From: Cryptomeria japonica | Taxonomy: Eukaryota; Streptophyta; Pinopsida; Cupressales; Cupressaceae | Assembly (NCBI RefSeq): GCF_030272615.1 | Contig: NC_081406.1 | Location: 242,539,218 to 242,599,217, forward strand | Direction: 5' to 3' | DNA length: 60,000 nucleotides | Shown here: piece after piece, positions 43,250 to 54,477 of the stretch | Layout of the letters: each line of letters starts with the position of its first letter | Position numbering within the stretch: the stretch's first letter is position 1 | Program-made: the position numbers and the translations under genes | Notes under the pieces: model-generated | What the model saw: the letters and a program-made list of their open reading frames with translations, nothing else | What the model was told of the DNA's origin: nothing | The model's database searches: none

Positions 43250-44944
43250 ATTGCTGATTATTAGCCTATTTTGTAGGTTTTCATAGGCTAATGTGGTTGG
43301 TTAGGGAACTCCACTATTCTTGGAGCTATATAGTTTTATTCTTTGAATATTTATTTTTTTGGCATTGAGCTCTATTGTTAGTGACATTCACGATGATGCT
43401 TTCATACACATTTTTTACCACTCGATTTGTGCTCCACACTTTTTGAAGCCCATGACTATTTTTTGTTAGTCATAATTTTGGCTTCAGTCATGATTCCTTA
43501 TCATAAATTTCACTTGGAAACTTTTAGTTTTAGTATTCAATGCTCCATTACTGTTTCAATAAGTAAAAGTGAATGATTTAAAATAAATTCTTAAGCTATA
43601 CTATTTAATTATTATAAGTGGCTTTATGGAGATGGGCACCCAAGGGAAGTAAATTCTATTTTATTAAAAGAGTAATGCTTATGCTTGATATGAGTGTTGA
43701 ATTCGGGGACATAAGAAATCAACAAAAAAATAATTTTTTTTTCCTCAATGTGGTGTGTTGTGTTTTGGGAATGATATAAAATATCTTTTTGGAGCTCATT
43801 AGCATATGCATGTGAACTTGTGTGAAGGATATATGTTGTTAGGGTTTGTCTAGGAACTTCTTGAAGACGAAAAAATTCATGAAGAATAGAAGCCACACTA
43901 GTGAGATATATTACCTAGGTGTTTAGTGATATATTAATTCAAATTTTATGCTGGTGGTTTAGTTGAGGGTTTGGAGTTAGGTTTTAGAGGAAAAATGAGA
44001 ATCTACGTGGTATTTTGATGGCAGGTTGTATGTATTTTATTGACTAATTATTTATAGGGATTTGTGGTTTTTTGTTGGTAATTATAGGTCTAGTTACTTA
44101 AAACTCCTACCTAGCCCTAAAAATTGTTAGAGTGGATGAAAACCCATATATTTGGTTTATTAGGGCAAAATAATGTTGCATTCTCGAGGTATGAATTTAA
44201 AATTTCCTCTAGATTAGGTGATCAAACTAGGATTAATTTTTTGAGAGTTTGAAAGTAATTTTAAATGTCTGAAGGGGTTGTACCAATATAGAAAACCATA
44301 CCATTTTTTGAGCATGGAATGAGACCTTAAGGGAAGATCACTTGGTATTCTGATGATTTTTTGGCCTCCTATATGGTATCTCGACTTTAGGCATCATATG
44401 CAAGTGTTTCAAAACTACTTCATCCAACATGGGAATTAATATGAACTTTTTAGCCTCGTCATCCATGTTTCATCATTTAGTATTTTTTTTGCATCTTTAA
44501 ATATTTATTACATACCCATTACAATTCAAATGGGTACATTTGATAGTGATTTTGTTAAAGTTTTAGAGGTTTATTATTAGATGTAAGAGATTTGTGTGTG
44601 GTTGTGTGAGAGTGATCGTCTAGGTGATGTTTGTACTCATCTATCTTGCAATCAACAAATCCAACTATCCTTTTTAGACTTGTAGCAACTTGTGTAATCA
44701 TAGTGGCATGTGGAATTTATGTTAATTTTAATGTATTATTAATTAAAATGAATGGTGTTCTTTTTGAATTTTAACCTTTCTCCAAAAATATTGTAACAAT
44801 AGTAGTTTAATAACTGAAAATAATAACAAAAAAATATGTGAGCAAGAGTCTCGTGTTGCTTGTTCTATTGTTCTTCATTTGCAAAAGTTTTTTATAAAAA
44901 AAAAAAATTAGGGGTGAGTCACTACACTTAGAGCCTAAAAAATG
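43250..44944. other. AT-rich intergenic DNA, no gene seen
   Basis: No coding domain or clear repeat recognised. The minus-strand ORF at 43624-43896 has no recognisable motif and is treated as chance. Confidence 0.55.
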
Positions 44945-45573
44945 AAATTCCTTGTATAGGGGATGGATCATTGTAATCTCAAGTGCAACTTTTATGAACA
45001 TTGCATCTATGGTATACAAAACTATGTTAAGTTTTACTCTAGTTCTCATAAATCTTTTGGGGTGTTGGATTTCATTCATTCCAATGTGTTTGGTCTTGTT
45101 AATGTTCCTCCAATTTCTAGATTTATATATATATTTTTCATTGTAGAAAGAATATTTTTATTTTATTAGGAGTAAAGATGAAGTTGTTAGTTGTTTTAAA
45201 GAGCTGAAAGCTCTTGTTGAAAATTAGACTAGTAGAAAGATTAAGTGTTTGAGGACTAAAAATGATGGTGGGTTTTGTTTGACATAATTTGACAAGTTGT
45301 AATATAAAGAACATGTGATTTAGAGGCATAAGAAAAATCCTTATACACCCCTTAGCAGAATGGAGTTGCAAAGAGGATGAACGCGACATTGATGGAAAGG
45401 GATAAGATTAATCTTAGTAGTTCTAACCTTAAACAAAAATGAGTTGACTTTATAGCCACTTCCTACTATTTTATAAACATATCTCCTTCATCAACTTTTG
45501 GTGATAAAACATCCGTGGAGGTGCTAAGAAGCCTTCATTAAGACATATCAGAGTATTTGTTTTGAGTCATATG
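44945..45573 (+). pseudogene. Ty1-copia integrase fragment
   Basis: Plus-strand frames give CIYGIQNYVKFYSSSHKSFG, FIHSNVFGLVNVPPISRF (the HSDVCGP start of the copia integrase core), SKDEVVSCFKELKALVEN, KIKCLRTKNDGGF and, after a frameshift, the YTPL..ME.Q segment that normally contains the PQQNG motif. Several stops and frameshifts are present. The fragment ends where the truncated B2 LTR begins, and no copia LTR is visible on either side. It is more decayed than the 13897 element and looks like a different lineage. Confidence 0.75.
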
Positions 45574-46168
45574 CACATATGCTTTTCTTTTGAGGGAAAG
45601 GCTAAATTTGAAATTGAATACTTGTATTTTAAGTGTATACCTTGATGAAGCCTATTTGAATCAGACACAAGGGTTTTAGGATGTCATGTAGAATTTCTTT
45701 ATAGAAGTTTGATCATGGATGCCATCTTGAATGCTTGAACTTGACTAAACTTATCCTTCAATTCTTAATGGATGTTTGATTGTTTGCTCATTTGAATTGA
45801 ATTTGAAATCTTGATTGAGGTTCTTAGACATTAGAGACTTCAAATGAGAGGGGTAGGTATCCTTTTATACTTAACCATCCAAAAAGTATTTTAATTTCTA
45901 GAGCAGGCCGACAAGAGACCTGAATTCTTGCCCACTAGAAGTGACCATTGTGAGGACCAAATTTGGGTCCTATTTGAGAGGACCAAGGTGCCCTGGTCCT
46001 GAGAATTAGGACTTAGATTTGGGAAAGAGACATAAGAGAAAGTGAAAAAGTAGGTCTGTGGGAGGTGTGAGCAAAATCAAAGCAGTCATTAGGCATCAAA
46101 AGATAGAGCACCAAGGTGAGGTCTAGGTGAGGACAAAATTGTATATGGATACAAGTTATGATGCTACA
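45574..46168 (-). mobile_element. Truncated 3' LTR of B2
   Basis: Matches 55168-55800 of the 5' LTR, for example ATGCTTTTCTTTTGAGGGAA against ATGCTTTCCTTTTGAAGGAA, GTGTATACCTTGATGAA, ACACAAGGGTTTTAGGAT and GACAAAATTGTAT near the end. The other ~730 bases of the LTR are missing, and copia integrase sequence lies in their place. Confidence 0.8.
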
Positions 46169-46252
46169 TTTAGCTCCCACTTTAGCAAGAATATAAGACT
46201 ACACCCATACTCATGGTAAAGTACAAAGCCGCATTGAAAAACTTTCACCAAG

Positions 46253-46257
46253 ATACC
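46253..46257. repeat. Target-site duplication ATACC (left copy) of the LARD
   Basis: ATACC directly precedes the LARD left LTR and is repeated exactly at 53317-53321. Confidence 0.9.
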
Positions 46258-47431
46258 TGAAGAGGTAGAAAATCTAAAGCCTAATGGTTAGTGTATAAAC
46301 CAAATAAAACACAAAATAATGCATTCAAATATACAAGTAAACCATTGTACCTTAGCTTCTACTCTTCCTTTGATTGAGCCTTTGATGAAGTGGAATGCGC
46401 CCAAATGCTCCACTTGATTAGATTGGCTCCAAGATGGGATGTGGATTGCTCTCCACACACAACAAGATTGGGGGATTTGGATTGGATTTGGATTGGATTT
46501 GAATGATGATGGGTATGGATTAGATGAGAGAAGATTTGGGCGTTATGATGGTATGATGGATGATTTTGGATTCCAAATTAACAACATAATCTTGGATGAA
46601 AATTGGACCAAGGGATGAAATGGACAACATAATAATGTATGAAAAGTAGATTTCATGATTTGTGAGGAAAAGAGACTACAATTTATAGATTGGAGGAGGC
46701 CAAAATGGAGAGCCAAGATTGATTTTGGGATGAAGGGTTGAGATCGATTTGAGAGGGAGCACATGGATTGAGAAGACAAGGTGTGGGATTCAATAGATAT
46801 GCCATAAAGTCATTTCTTGTCCCCACACCTCTCAAGGTTCATGGGGAAGATCTCCCAAGCACATTGGGAAGAGAAAAAGGAATATAAAATTCCTTGGGGG
46901 CAAGGGAGGAGGAATTAAAAATTCCAAAATAAGAGGATGCATGGGGAGATTCAAAGAATTTGAATTTCTTTGAAAGGATGAAGGTGATTAGGGATGTGAA
47001 AATGATTAAGGGGATTGATTAGGTGGCTTAATGAGTGATTAGAGTGCAAGTGGGAAAGTTAGGAGGATGTGACATGAGAAGAGAGAATGATTGGAGGAAT
47101 ATAAAATTGGAGAATAATGATAAGCATGCTTTACGGAATAATTAATTAGGCTAAGTGAGGAATAGGGAAAGTGATTTGTAGGAGTTACTTTAGTTAGGTT
47201 AATTAATTAAAATTAATTAACTAAGTGGGTTTTAGAAGAAATAATGGTTGAGGTGACTTTAGAAGAATGGGGAAATAATTAATTTATTGATAAATTAATT
47301 ATTGGACTATAGTGATAAGATTGATTAAATTTGATTTAATTAACCTTAAGAAGAAGGGAATTAACACAATTAAATTATTTAATTATGATGACGGGCTTAA
47401 ACATTAATTTAGTTAATTTTAGGTGTCTACA
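46258..47431 (-). mobile_element. LARD 3' LTR
   Basis: 1,174 bp. Plus-strand edges TGAAGAGGTAGAAAATC and TTTTAGGTGTCTACA. Aligns along its full length with 52153-53316. The minus-strand ORF near 46543-46779 recurs in the other LTR and is not a gene. Confidence 0.92.
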
Positions 47432-47445
47432 TTTTGCCCCTCTTT
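47432..47445 (-). promoter_or_regulatory. LARD polypurine tract
   Basis: The minus strand reads AAAGAGGGGCAAAA directly before TGTAGACACC, essentially identical to the gypsy A tract at 10540-10552. Confidence 0.85.
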
Positions 47446-49264
47446 GACATAGCATCATGAAGTGATGTTATATCAAAGAAGAATAAAACATAGTGGATGA
47501 TGAGGATAAGGACTAGTAGCTTGATTCCTCAGTCATGAGATGATAGAAGAATGATGAGGAGCAAGGATGACGAGGAAGTAGTGGTATGCCCCCTCTAGAG
47601 GACAGGTGAGTTCAAAGAACATGGGCATGCTCTCGATATGGTTTAGAGTCAGAGAAGTAGAGCATTGAGGATAAACAGATATAAAAAGAATAACGATGAT
47701 GAAGAGGGAATGAATGAATTGGAGTCTCCAAGATAAATGGATGAAATGAGATGAATGAACAAAATGAAGAAAGTGAATGAGATTTCTTGTTGTGAAGATA
47801 TGGAGAGAAAACCTAGTTTTGATATTGCCAAGGATGACCTACACCACTGATTATAGGAATCAGGATGGCATGAAAATCCAAGGCGTGGAATAGATTGTCA
47901 GACAATAGGTATCTTAATGCACATAGGCTCACAAACACTGATGATGATGTAAATGTGAGACTATAGGATCGTGCAAGAGAAACTATCAAACTCACCATAC
48001 CATAGAAAATTGTGCCCTATTATATACCAGCCAAGACATACCAAGATATAGGATGATCAAGGCAGTCCTGAACAAGTATAGTCCTGGGACACAAGATAAA
48101 AATCAAAGCGAAAATCTCAATTATGAAAACAACATGCACATGGCCAACTCATATCTCTTGCCAAGAGTAGGACATGGATTTGGATATAATGCCAGACATG
48201 GGAAGGATACATCCTGATGGGCAGGTCATGGATAGATTGATAGATGCAAGAGAAAAGATGGTGTGCAGGATCTCTAGGTGAGAGGATTGTTGCTTGGATT
48301 TGATTAACATAATATGGATGGGTGTTTTGATTACGTGTGAGTCAGTATAAGCTCAAATAGATGGGAAAAGCTTAGTGTGATGGGGGTCATAAATGGATTG
48401 GATAAAATGGGAGGGGGATAAATGATTGAATAGGATTGGATGGGATGGGGAATATGATATGATATGCTGGGATTGGTTTGTGGATATAGGATAAATGGAG
48501 GGTGACCAATGACAAGATCAAGACCAAAGGTAGGAATGAGGGATGAATTTGGATAAGATGAGGGATATGAGATGGAGGATATGGATAGGATAGTCAAGAC
48601 CAAAGATAGGAAAGGATGATGGACTTAGATAGGATGAGGATAGAGGATAATGGATGTGGATAATGCAGATGGCAAGACAACATGGATGAAGCTTGCCCCC
48701 AAGTGTAGAGTGCAAGAAGATGGAGAAATTACACATGATGCTTTTTTCAAGCATCTAGTTTCATGGATAGTACATATGCTATAATAGAGCGAGAAAGATA
48801 AGAGATGTGAGATGAACTGGGATTGACTTGGTAAATGGGCTAGGATGGGAGACATGGATAGGTGAAAGTTGGATAATTTTGAGGGATGTATGAGCTAGAT
48901 GTGGATAATTGATAGGGTGATCCATGAACATCCATGAACATTCATGAGCATTTCCTCATACCAAGCTTTGAAGTTTGGATGGAGATTTTGGGTAGCCATG
49001 TGACCTCAAAATGTTGAGAATGGGGGGATAAGTTGGGATTGGATAGACTTGATAAAAAAAAATTAATGAGATGATGTTCGATGAAGATGAGGACTAGGAC
49101 TTAGCAACTTTAGATTGGATTGATGGATTGATTTTATTTGATTTTATTTGCTTGGATCAAGTTGAATTTGAATAGATTGGATTGGTCCTTGGGTTAGGAC
49201 AAGATTGATTTGGATTAAAATGAAAACTTAGCCCTTGGATTAGAACTTAAGTTAGGCGTGAAAG
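47446..49264 (-). other. LARD internal region, 3' part
   Basis: Purine-rich on the plus strand with many GGATGGAT/GGATAGGATGA words, densest at 48360-48660, and no coding domain. Minus-strand ORFs here (48331-48855) are Ser/Ile/Pro-rich products of this composition. Confidence 0.7.
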
Positions 49265-49929
49265 GATCCAAATGATTAAACCTTCTTCTACTTAGGGTGG
49301 ACTTACGTGCCTAAGAAAAATAGGGCAAAAGTATCTAATTGATTAAGCCTTCTTCTACTTAGGGTGGACTTGTGTGCCTAAGCAAAATAGGGCAAAGGAT
49401 CCAAATGATTAAGCATTCTTCTACTTAGGGTGGACTTACGTGCCTAAGAAAAATAGGGCAAAAGTATCTAATTGATTAAGCCTTCTTCTACTTAGGGTGG
49501 ACTTGTGTGCCTAAGCAAAATAGGGCAAAGGATCCAAATGATTAAGCCTTCTTCTACTTAGGGTGGACTTGCGTGCCTAAGCAAAATAGGGCAAAGGATC
49601 CAACTGATTAAGCCTTCTTCTACTTAAAGTGGACTTGCGTGCCTAAGCAAAATAGGGAAAAGGATCCAAATGATTAATCCTTCTTCTACATAGGGTGGAC
49701 TTGGCATGCCTAAGCAAAATAGGGCAAAGGATCCAAATGATTAAGCCTTCTTCTACTTAGGGTGGACTTACGTGCCTAAGAAAAGTAGGGCAAAATGATC
49801 CAAATGATTAAGCCTTCTTCTACTTAGGGTGGACTTGCGTGCCTAAGAGAAATAGGGCAAAGGATCCAAATGATTAAGCCTTCTTCTACTTAGGGTGGAC
49901 TTACCTGCCTAAGCAAAATAGGGCAAAAG
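49265..49929. repeat. Tandem array, 10 units of 66 bp
   Basis: Unit begins GATCCAAATGATTAAGCC, continues TTCTTCTACTTAGGGTGGAC and ends AATAGGGCAAAG. Ten consecutive copies are nearly identical. Units 2 and 4 share a variant start (GTATCTAATTGATTAAGCC) and units 1 and 3 the AAGAAAAATAGGG variant, showing a 132-bp higher-order duplication. Units 7, 8 and 10 have one-base length changes. No frame stays open through the array. Confidence 0.95.
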
Positions 49930-51427
49930 GATTAGGGTTTTGATCAACCCAAAATGATTAAGCAAAGGTACTTGGGGGAGTTTCTTTCCCAAGCACAAAA
50001 TCTAATTGATTGATCGATTAAAGATAAAGGTCAAAATTAAACTTTCACAAAGTGTCGACCTTAGGATGAGGTTGACCGATTGATTGATTTGCTAATTTGA
50101 TTGATTGGGTTGATTAGGATCGATTGGGATTTTAGAAATTTGATTGGGTTGACATGCTAATTCCTCAAAGGTGAGAGGAAAATGATTATGAAAGAATGGA
50201 TTGATGGTAGGAAGAAGAAGGAGAAGACTACCCAGGAATGAATCGATGATGGGATAAAGATATTCGGTTGGGGATTGATGATCATTTAGATGGATGAAAA
50301 CTAATTGGGAGGTTTGACTTGAACGGTGGCAGTGAAATAGGGGTTTGACAGTGATAAAGTGAAGATTGAATGGTTTGGTCAAATATGGGAATTTTTTCGA
50401 TATTATCTACTCTTGGCAAGAGAAATCAAACAATGACAAGCACATTGGCCAAAGAAACACTTTATGACAAGCGTGAAAGTGAAGGGGGCCTAAATTAGCC
50501 CAAACAAAATTTCACTGGTTTTGTACAAGATGAAGACATGCATCATACATACAAATTAGGTTGGAAGATGGAAACCATTCAATAGACCTCTCGCACAAGC
50601 AATACCTCAAACAAGCCAACAGATAGAGATTCTGGTAGCACTGGCTCCCCCTTACAGCGCACTCACTTCTCGGGCATACTAGATTCTCTTACCCAAAAGA
50701 TCCAAGGATCTATTATATGGGGAATTCTAGTCTCATCTTGAGTGGGTACATGAGAGGTAACTTTGGGGTACGATCTACATCTCCTGCACTATGAATGTGG
50801 GATTTTGGGCTAGTAAAAAAAGGTCCTTAGTGAAATTTTTGAGGGATCACCAATCCAACGATGGATTATCGAAGTAAGCCACTTAAGGCTCTAACCGAGC
50901 TTATTGGTGTAGGGAAGGCCCCCACATACATCGAATTCACTTAGCATTCCAGTAGCCTAACCATCTTATTTATATAGCAGCTTAGAAAACCCACTCAAGA
51001 TCGCGCAGGGAGAGTCGATATCCCCGACGTGTCCCAATTAGAGATACTCTTGTGGGGTGATGAAATCCCCAATCAAGAAATACCCTCAACTACTAAAATG
51101 AAAAAGAGGTTGTTATTGATCACTCATTCTCTTACACCCAAGATCCACGAAGGTGAGGGGAGAGGATACTAGAGTGCAATGGTGGGTCCACCCAACACTA
51201 AATGTGCCAGTGCACAAGACACAAAAGACCATTGTTTATTTTAGTCCAACATATATATGATTTTCTAACTAGAAATGAAACAAAACAATCTACTTTAGTG
51301 GAAAAAGATGTCTTGGACAAGCGTGCTACAGGAAAATAGATTAGTAGTTCGGAGATTATTCCTTGGACAAGCAAAGGTACCTGCAACCACTGAAAATTTG
51401 ATCAATAATAAAAAATTCCTAAGGACA
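49930..51427 (-). other. LARD internal region, middle part
   Basis: No gene. The part near 50640-51190 has a mixed composition, with CCCAAAAGATCCAAGGATCT and CACCCAAGATCCACGAAGGT-like phrases that suggest an old duplication. Nothing matches a retrotransposon protein. Confidence 0.6.
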
Positions 51428-52080
51428 CAGTGCAAGCGTTGATCCATAGGTGGACACGCTAAAGCGCGTGCGCAAGCGCTAAAGCACCTGTGTATGCGTT
51501 AGAGCAGATTCGTGCACCTAATAAAATAGAAAGAGGGAACCTTTGAAATTTGAAAATTTACAGAACTTAAATTTAAAATGTACCCAACTCGTACGCGTTG
51601 AACTATATCGCAGGCGTTGATGCGCGTGCGCAAGCGCTGCTCAACGAAAAAATAGTCAACCGAATTTGAAAATTTGAAATTTGAAAAATGGCGGGCTTGT
51701 TGACTCAGTGGAGGCGCTGAACCAAAGCACGGGCGTTGATTCGCCTACGTAGGCATTGATTCGACTATAAACCTGAGAATTTAACTAGTAGCCTAAAGTT
51801 AATGAAAAATAGACTAAAAATCTAACCTAGAATTGTTTTTAAGTTCTTTTTAGATCCTTGTTTATAGTTTTTGTGATTTTTGTGTGATTTTTTATTAGTA
51901 TAAGACTAAAAATTGAAAATTTAAACTTAAAACTAAGTGTCAAAATACATTGGGGCAAACGCGCTGATATGTAGAACCTACAAATATTGGTAGTTAGAAA
52001 ATTCAAATTTCAAATCGGAGGCGTTGAAGTAGTGGAGCGGAAGTGCTGAAGTGTAAACCGACACGCTGAAGCGGCAATCT
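51428..52080. repeat. Cluster of GCGYTGA motifs in the LARD leader
   Basis: The heptamer GCGTTGA or GCGCTGA, or a one-base variant (GCGCTAA, GTGCTGA, GCATTGA, ACGCTGA), occurs about 13-15 times in 650 bases, often after AG or GG. Two copies lie in a GCGCGTGCGCAAGCGCT context that is itself palindromic. The cluster ends about 50 bases before the PBS. Confidence 0.8.
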
Positions 52081-52131
52081 GCGAGCTAAAAACACTTAAA
52101 ACTCACAAAAAGGTTAGAAATAGGGACGTGG

Positions 52132-52149
52132 GTCCCATCGGGTGTGCCA
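52132..52149 (-). promoter_or_regulatory. LARD primer-binding site
   Basis: The minus strand reads TGGCACACCCGATGGGAC, three bases after the LTR. It starts with TGG, complementary to the CCA end of tRNAs. The tRNA is not identified, and the site differs from those of gypsy A and B2. Confidence 0.75.
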
Positions 52150-52152
52150 AAA

Positions 52153-53316
52153 TGAAGAGGTGGAAAATCTAAAGCCTAATGGTTAGTGTATAAACCAAAT
52201 AAAACACAAAATCATGCATTCAAATATACAAGTAAACCATTATACCTTAGCTTCTACTCTTCCTTTGATTGAGCCTTTGATGAAGTGGAATGCACCCAAA
52301 TTCTCTACTTGATTACATTGGCTCCAAGATGGGATGTGGATTTCTCTCCACATACAACAAGATTGGTGGATTTGGATTGGATTTGAATGATGATGGGTAT
52401 GGATTAGATAAGAGAAGATTTGGGAGTTATGATGGCGTGATGGATGATTTTGGATTCCAAATTAACAACATAAGCTTGGATGAAAAGTGGATCAAGGGAT
52501 GAAATGGACAACATAAGAATGTATAAAAAGTGGATTTCATGATTTATAAGGAAAAGAGACTACAATTAATAGATTGGAGGAGGCCAAAATGGAGAGCCAA
52601 GATTTATTTTGGGATGAAGGGTTGAGATCGATTTGAGAGGGAGCACATGGATTGAGAAGAAAGGGTGTGGGATTCAAGAGATATGTCATAAAGGCATTTC
52701 TTGTCCCCGCACCTCTCAAGGTTAATAAGGAAGATCTCCCAAGCACATTGGGAAGAGAAAAAGGAATATAAAATTCCTTGGGGGGAGGGAGGAGGAATTA
52801 AAAATTCCAAAATAAGAGGATGCATGGGGAGATTCAAAGAATTTGAATTTCTTTGAAAGGATCAAAATGATTAGGGATGTGCAAATGATTAAAGGAATTG
52901 ATTAGGTGGATTAATGAGTGATTAGAGTGCAAGTGGAAAATTTAGGCAGATGTGACATGAGGAGAGAGAAATTGAGTGGAGGAATATAAAATTGGAGAAT
53001 AATGATAAGCATGCTTTAAGGAAGAATTAATTAGGCTAAGTGAGGATTAGGGAAAGTGATTTGTAGGAATCACTTTACTTAGGTTAATTAATTAAAATTA
53101 ATTAACTAAGTGGGTTTTAGAAGAAATAATGGTTAAGGTGACTTTAGAAGAATGGGGAAATAATTAATTTATTGATAAATTAATTATTGGACTATAGTGA
53201 TAAGATTGATTAAATTTGATTTAATTAACCTTAAGAAGAAGGGAATTAACTTAATTAAATTGGTTAATTATGATGACAAGCTTAATCATTAATTTAATTA
53301 ATTTTAGGTGTCTACA
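52153..53316 (-). mobile_element. LARD 5' LTR
   Basis: 1,164 bp. Plus-strand edges TGAAGAGGTGGAAAATC and TTTTAGGTGTCTACA. The outer end carries TTAATTAATT-rich sequence as in the other LTR. Confidence 0.92.
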
Positions 53317-53321
53317 ATACC
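53317..53321. repeat. Target-site duplication ATACC (right copy)
   Basis: Exact repeat of 46253-46257. B2 internal sequence resumes after it. Confidence 0.9.
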
Positions 53322-54460
53322 AACAACACAATACACACCAAGCCCATAGGGACTTTAGGATCTTACTACTCTAATATCGAGATAAAAGCGATAACGCATG
53401 AAAGGGGAAAGATAGCATGGTTATACTAGCCTAGTAAGATTTTCTTATTATGAGTCATGAAAAATAAAATACTAAATTACAAAGCAAAAGGCTTAGTTTG
53501 CAAAGTAATTTGAATATTGAAAACACATCATGGGTGTGTGCATAAAGTGTAACATTGAGCAAAGTGTATGCCCCCACATTAAAGCTATTATGGAATTAGT
53601 CATGATAGAAGATGTAAATGTAGGCACACCAGGCAGGGATGTAGGCATAGGATTGGAATGGTTAAATTGGCTAGTAGGTAAAGAGTAATCAAGTACTTAG
53701 GCACAACTTTTGATTGGCATAATATTAGTATCAACAATATGAGAAAGTTCATGCAACAAATCAATGCCTATCTTATCACTTTGCATCATTCTTTTCAATC
53801 CTTCAATGAGGGGATTGCCTCACTATCTAGGTATTTGTGACCCATCCATTGTTGAAAATTTTCAAACTCATTATCAATCTTCTAAAATTGGCCAATAATA
53901 ACCATCGTAAGTGATTCATCCTTGTCATGAGAGGTATAAGGTGAATAAGGATAGGTTATGTCATTTGTTGGATTAGAGGAAGCACCAACATTCTCATGGA
54001 ATTGGTTAGTCAATTGAGGCTCCATATCCTTAGTGTTTAGAACTTGGGAATCCCTAAGTCTAAAACTTTCTCACTAGAATATTGTATGTTGGACTAAGGG
54101 TAACAAAACTTATGCACAAAGAGGGAAAATTGAATGCAAAGATTTGAAACAATGATTAAACAATGCAATTCCTTTGTAAAATTATTGATTAACCAATAAA
54201 TTAAACAATGTGAATTATGATATTGAATATTAGATGCTTCTAAATCTCAACATAACATGTCATAAAAATCATATCTGAAAATACAATTGAGGAATTATGC
54301 AACCTAGAAGTCAAATATAGAAGAATAATTTAGGGCTTTTATGAAATCAACCTCTAAATTTATGTAATTTAATTGCATATATGATATATTAGTATAAATA
54401 TTCATGTTTAAGTGCATACAAATCAAATATGAGATAATAAATCATAATAAGAATGAAAGA
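53322..54460 (-). pseudogene. B2 internal region with a gag-like N-terminal remnant
   Basis: On the minus strand an ATG at 54023-54025 opens MEPQLTNQFHENVGASSNPT, continues YPYSPYTSHDKDESLTM and, after a stop, FENFQQWMGHKYLD, down to about 53700. Its position shortly after the 5' LTR and PBS and its polar, low-complexity N-terminus fit the start of a Gag protein, but no Gag core motif follows. It may be all that remains of B2's gag, or B2 may be a short derivative that keeps only the gag start. The remainder of the segment is non-coding. Confidence 0.4.
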
Positions 54461-54474
54461 AGTTGGGTTCACCA
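54461..54474 (-). promoter_or_regulatory. B2 primer-binding site
   Basis: The minus strand reads TGGTGAACCCAACT three bases after the LTR end. The same core is found beside gypsy A's 5' LTR. The tRNA is not identified. Confidence 0.75.
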
Positions 54475-54477
54475 AAA

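Larger units (their letters stand above)
46258..53316 (-). mobile_element. Complete non-coding LTR retrotransposon (LARD type)
   Basis: 7,059 bp with LTRs 46258-47431 and 52153-53316, a polypurine tract inside the left LTR, a PBS inside the right LTR and perfect ATACC target duplications, so it reads on the minus strand. The 4.7 kb internal region has no gag, protease, RT or integrase in any frame I can follow. It holds a 10-unit tandem array and a cluster of GCGYTGA motifs. LTRs over 1 kb with a long non-coding interior define LARDs, which depend on proteins of another element. The LTR ends (TGTAGACACC) and the polypurine tract are the same as in gypsy A. LTRs differ at a few percent of sites by eye. 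Confidence 0.9.

Noticed and set aside
47649-48855. Several minus-strand ORFs rich in Ser, Ile and Pro
   Set aside because: They arise from GGATGGAT-type purine-rich DNA in the LARD interior, overlap in different frames and show no motif.
49265-49929. CRISPR-like array
   Set aside because: The whole 66-bp unit repeats with no unique spacers, and this is plant DNA inside an LTR element.
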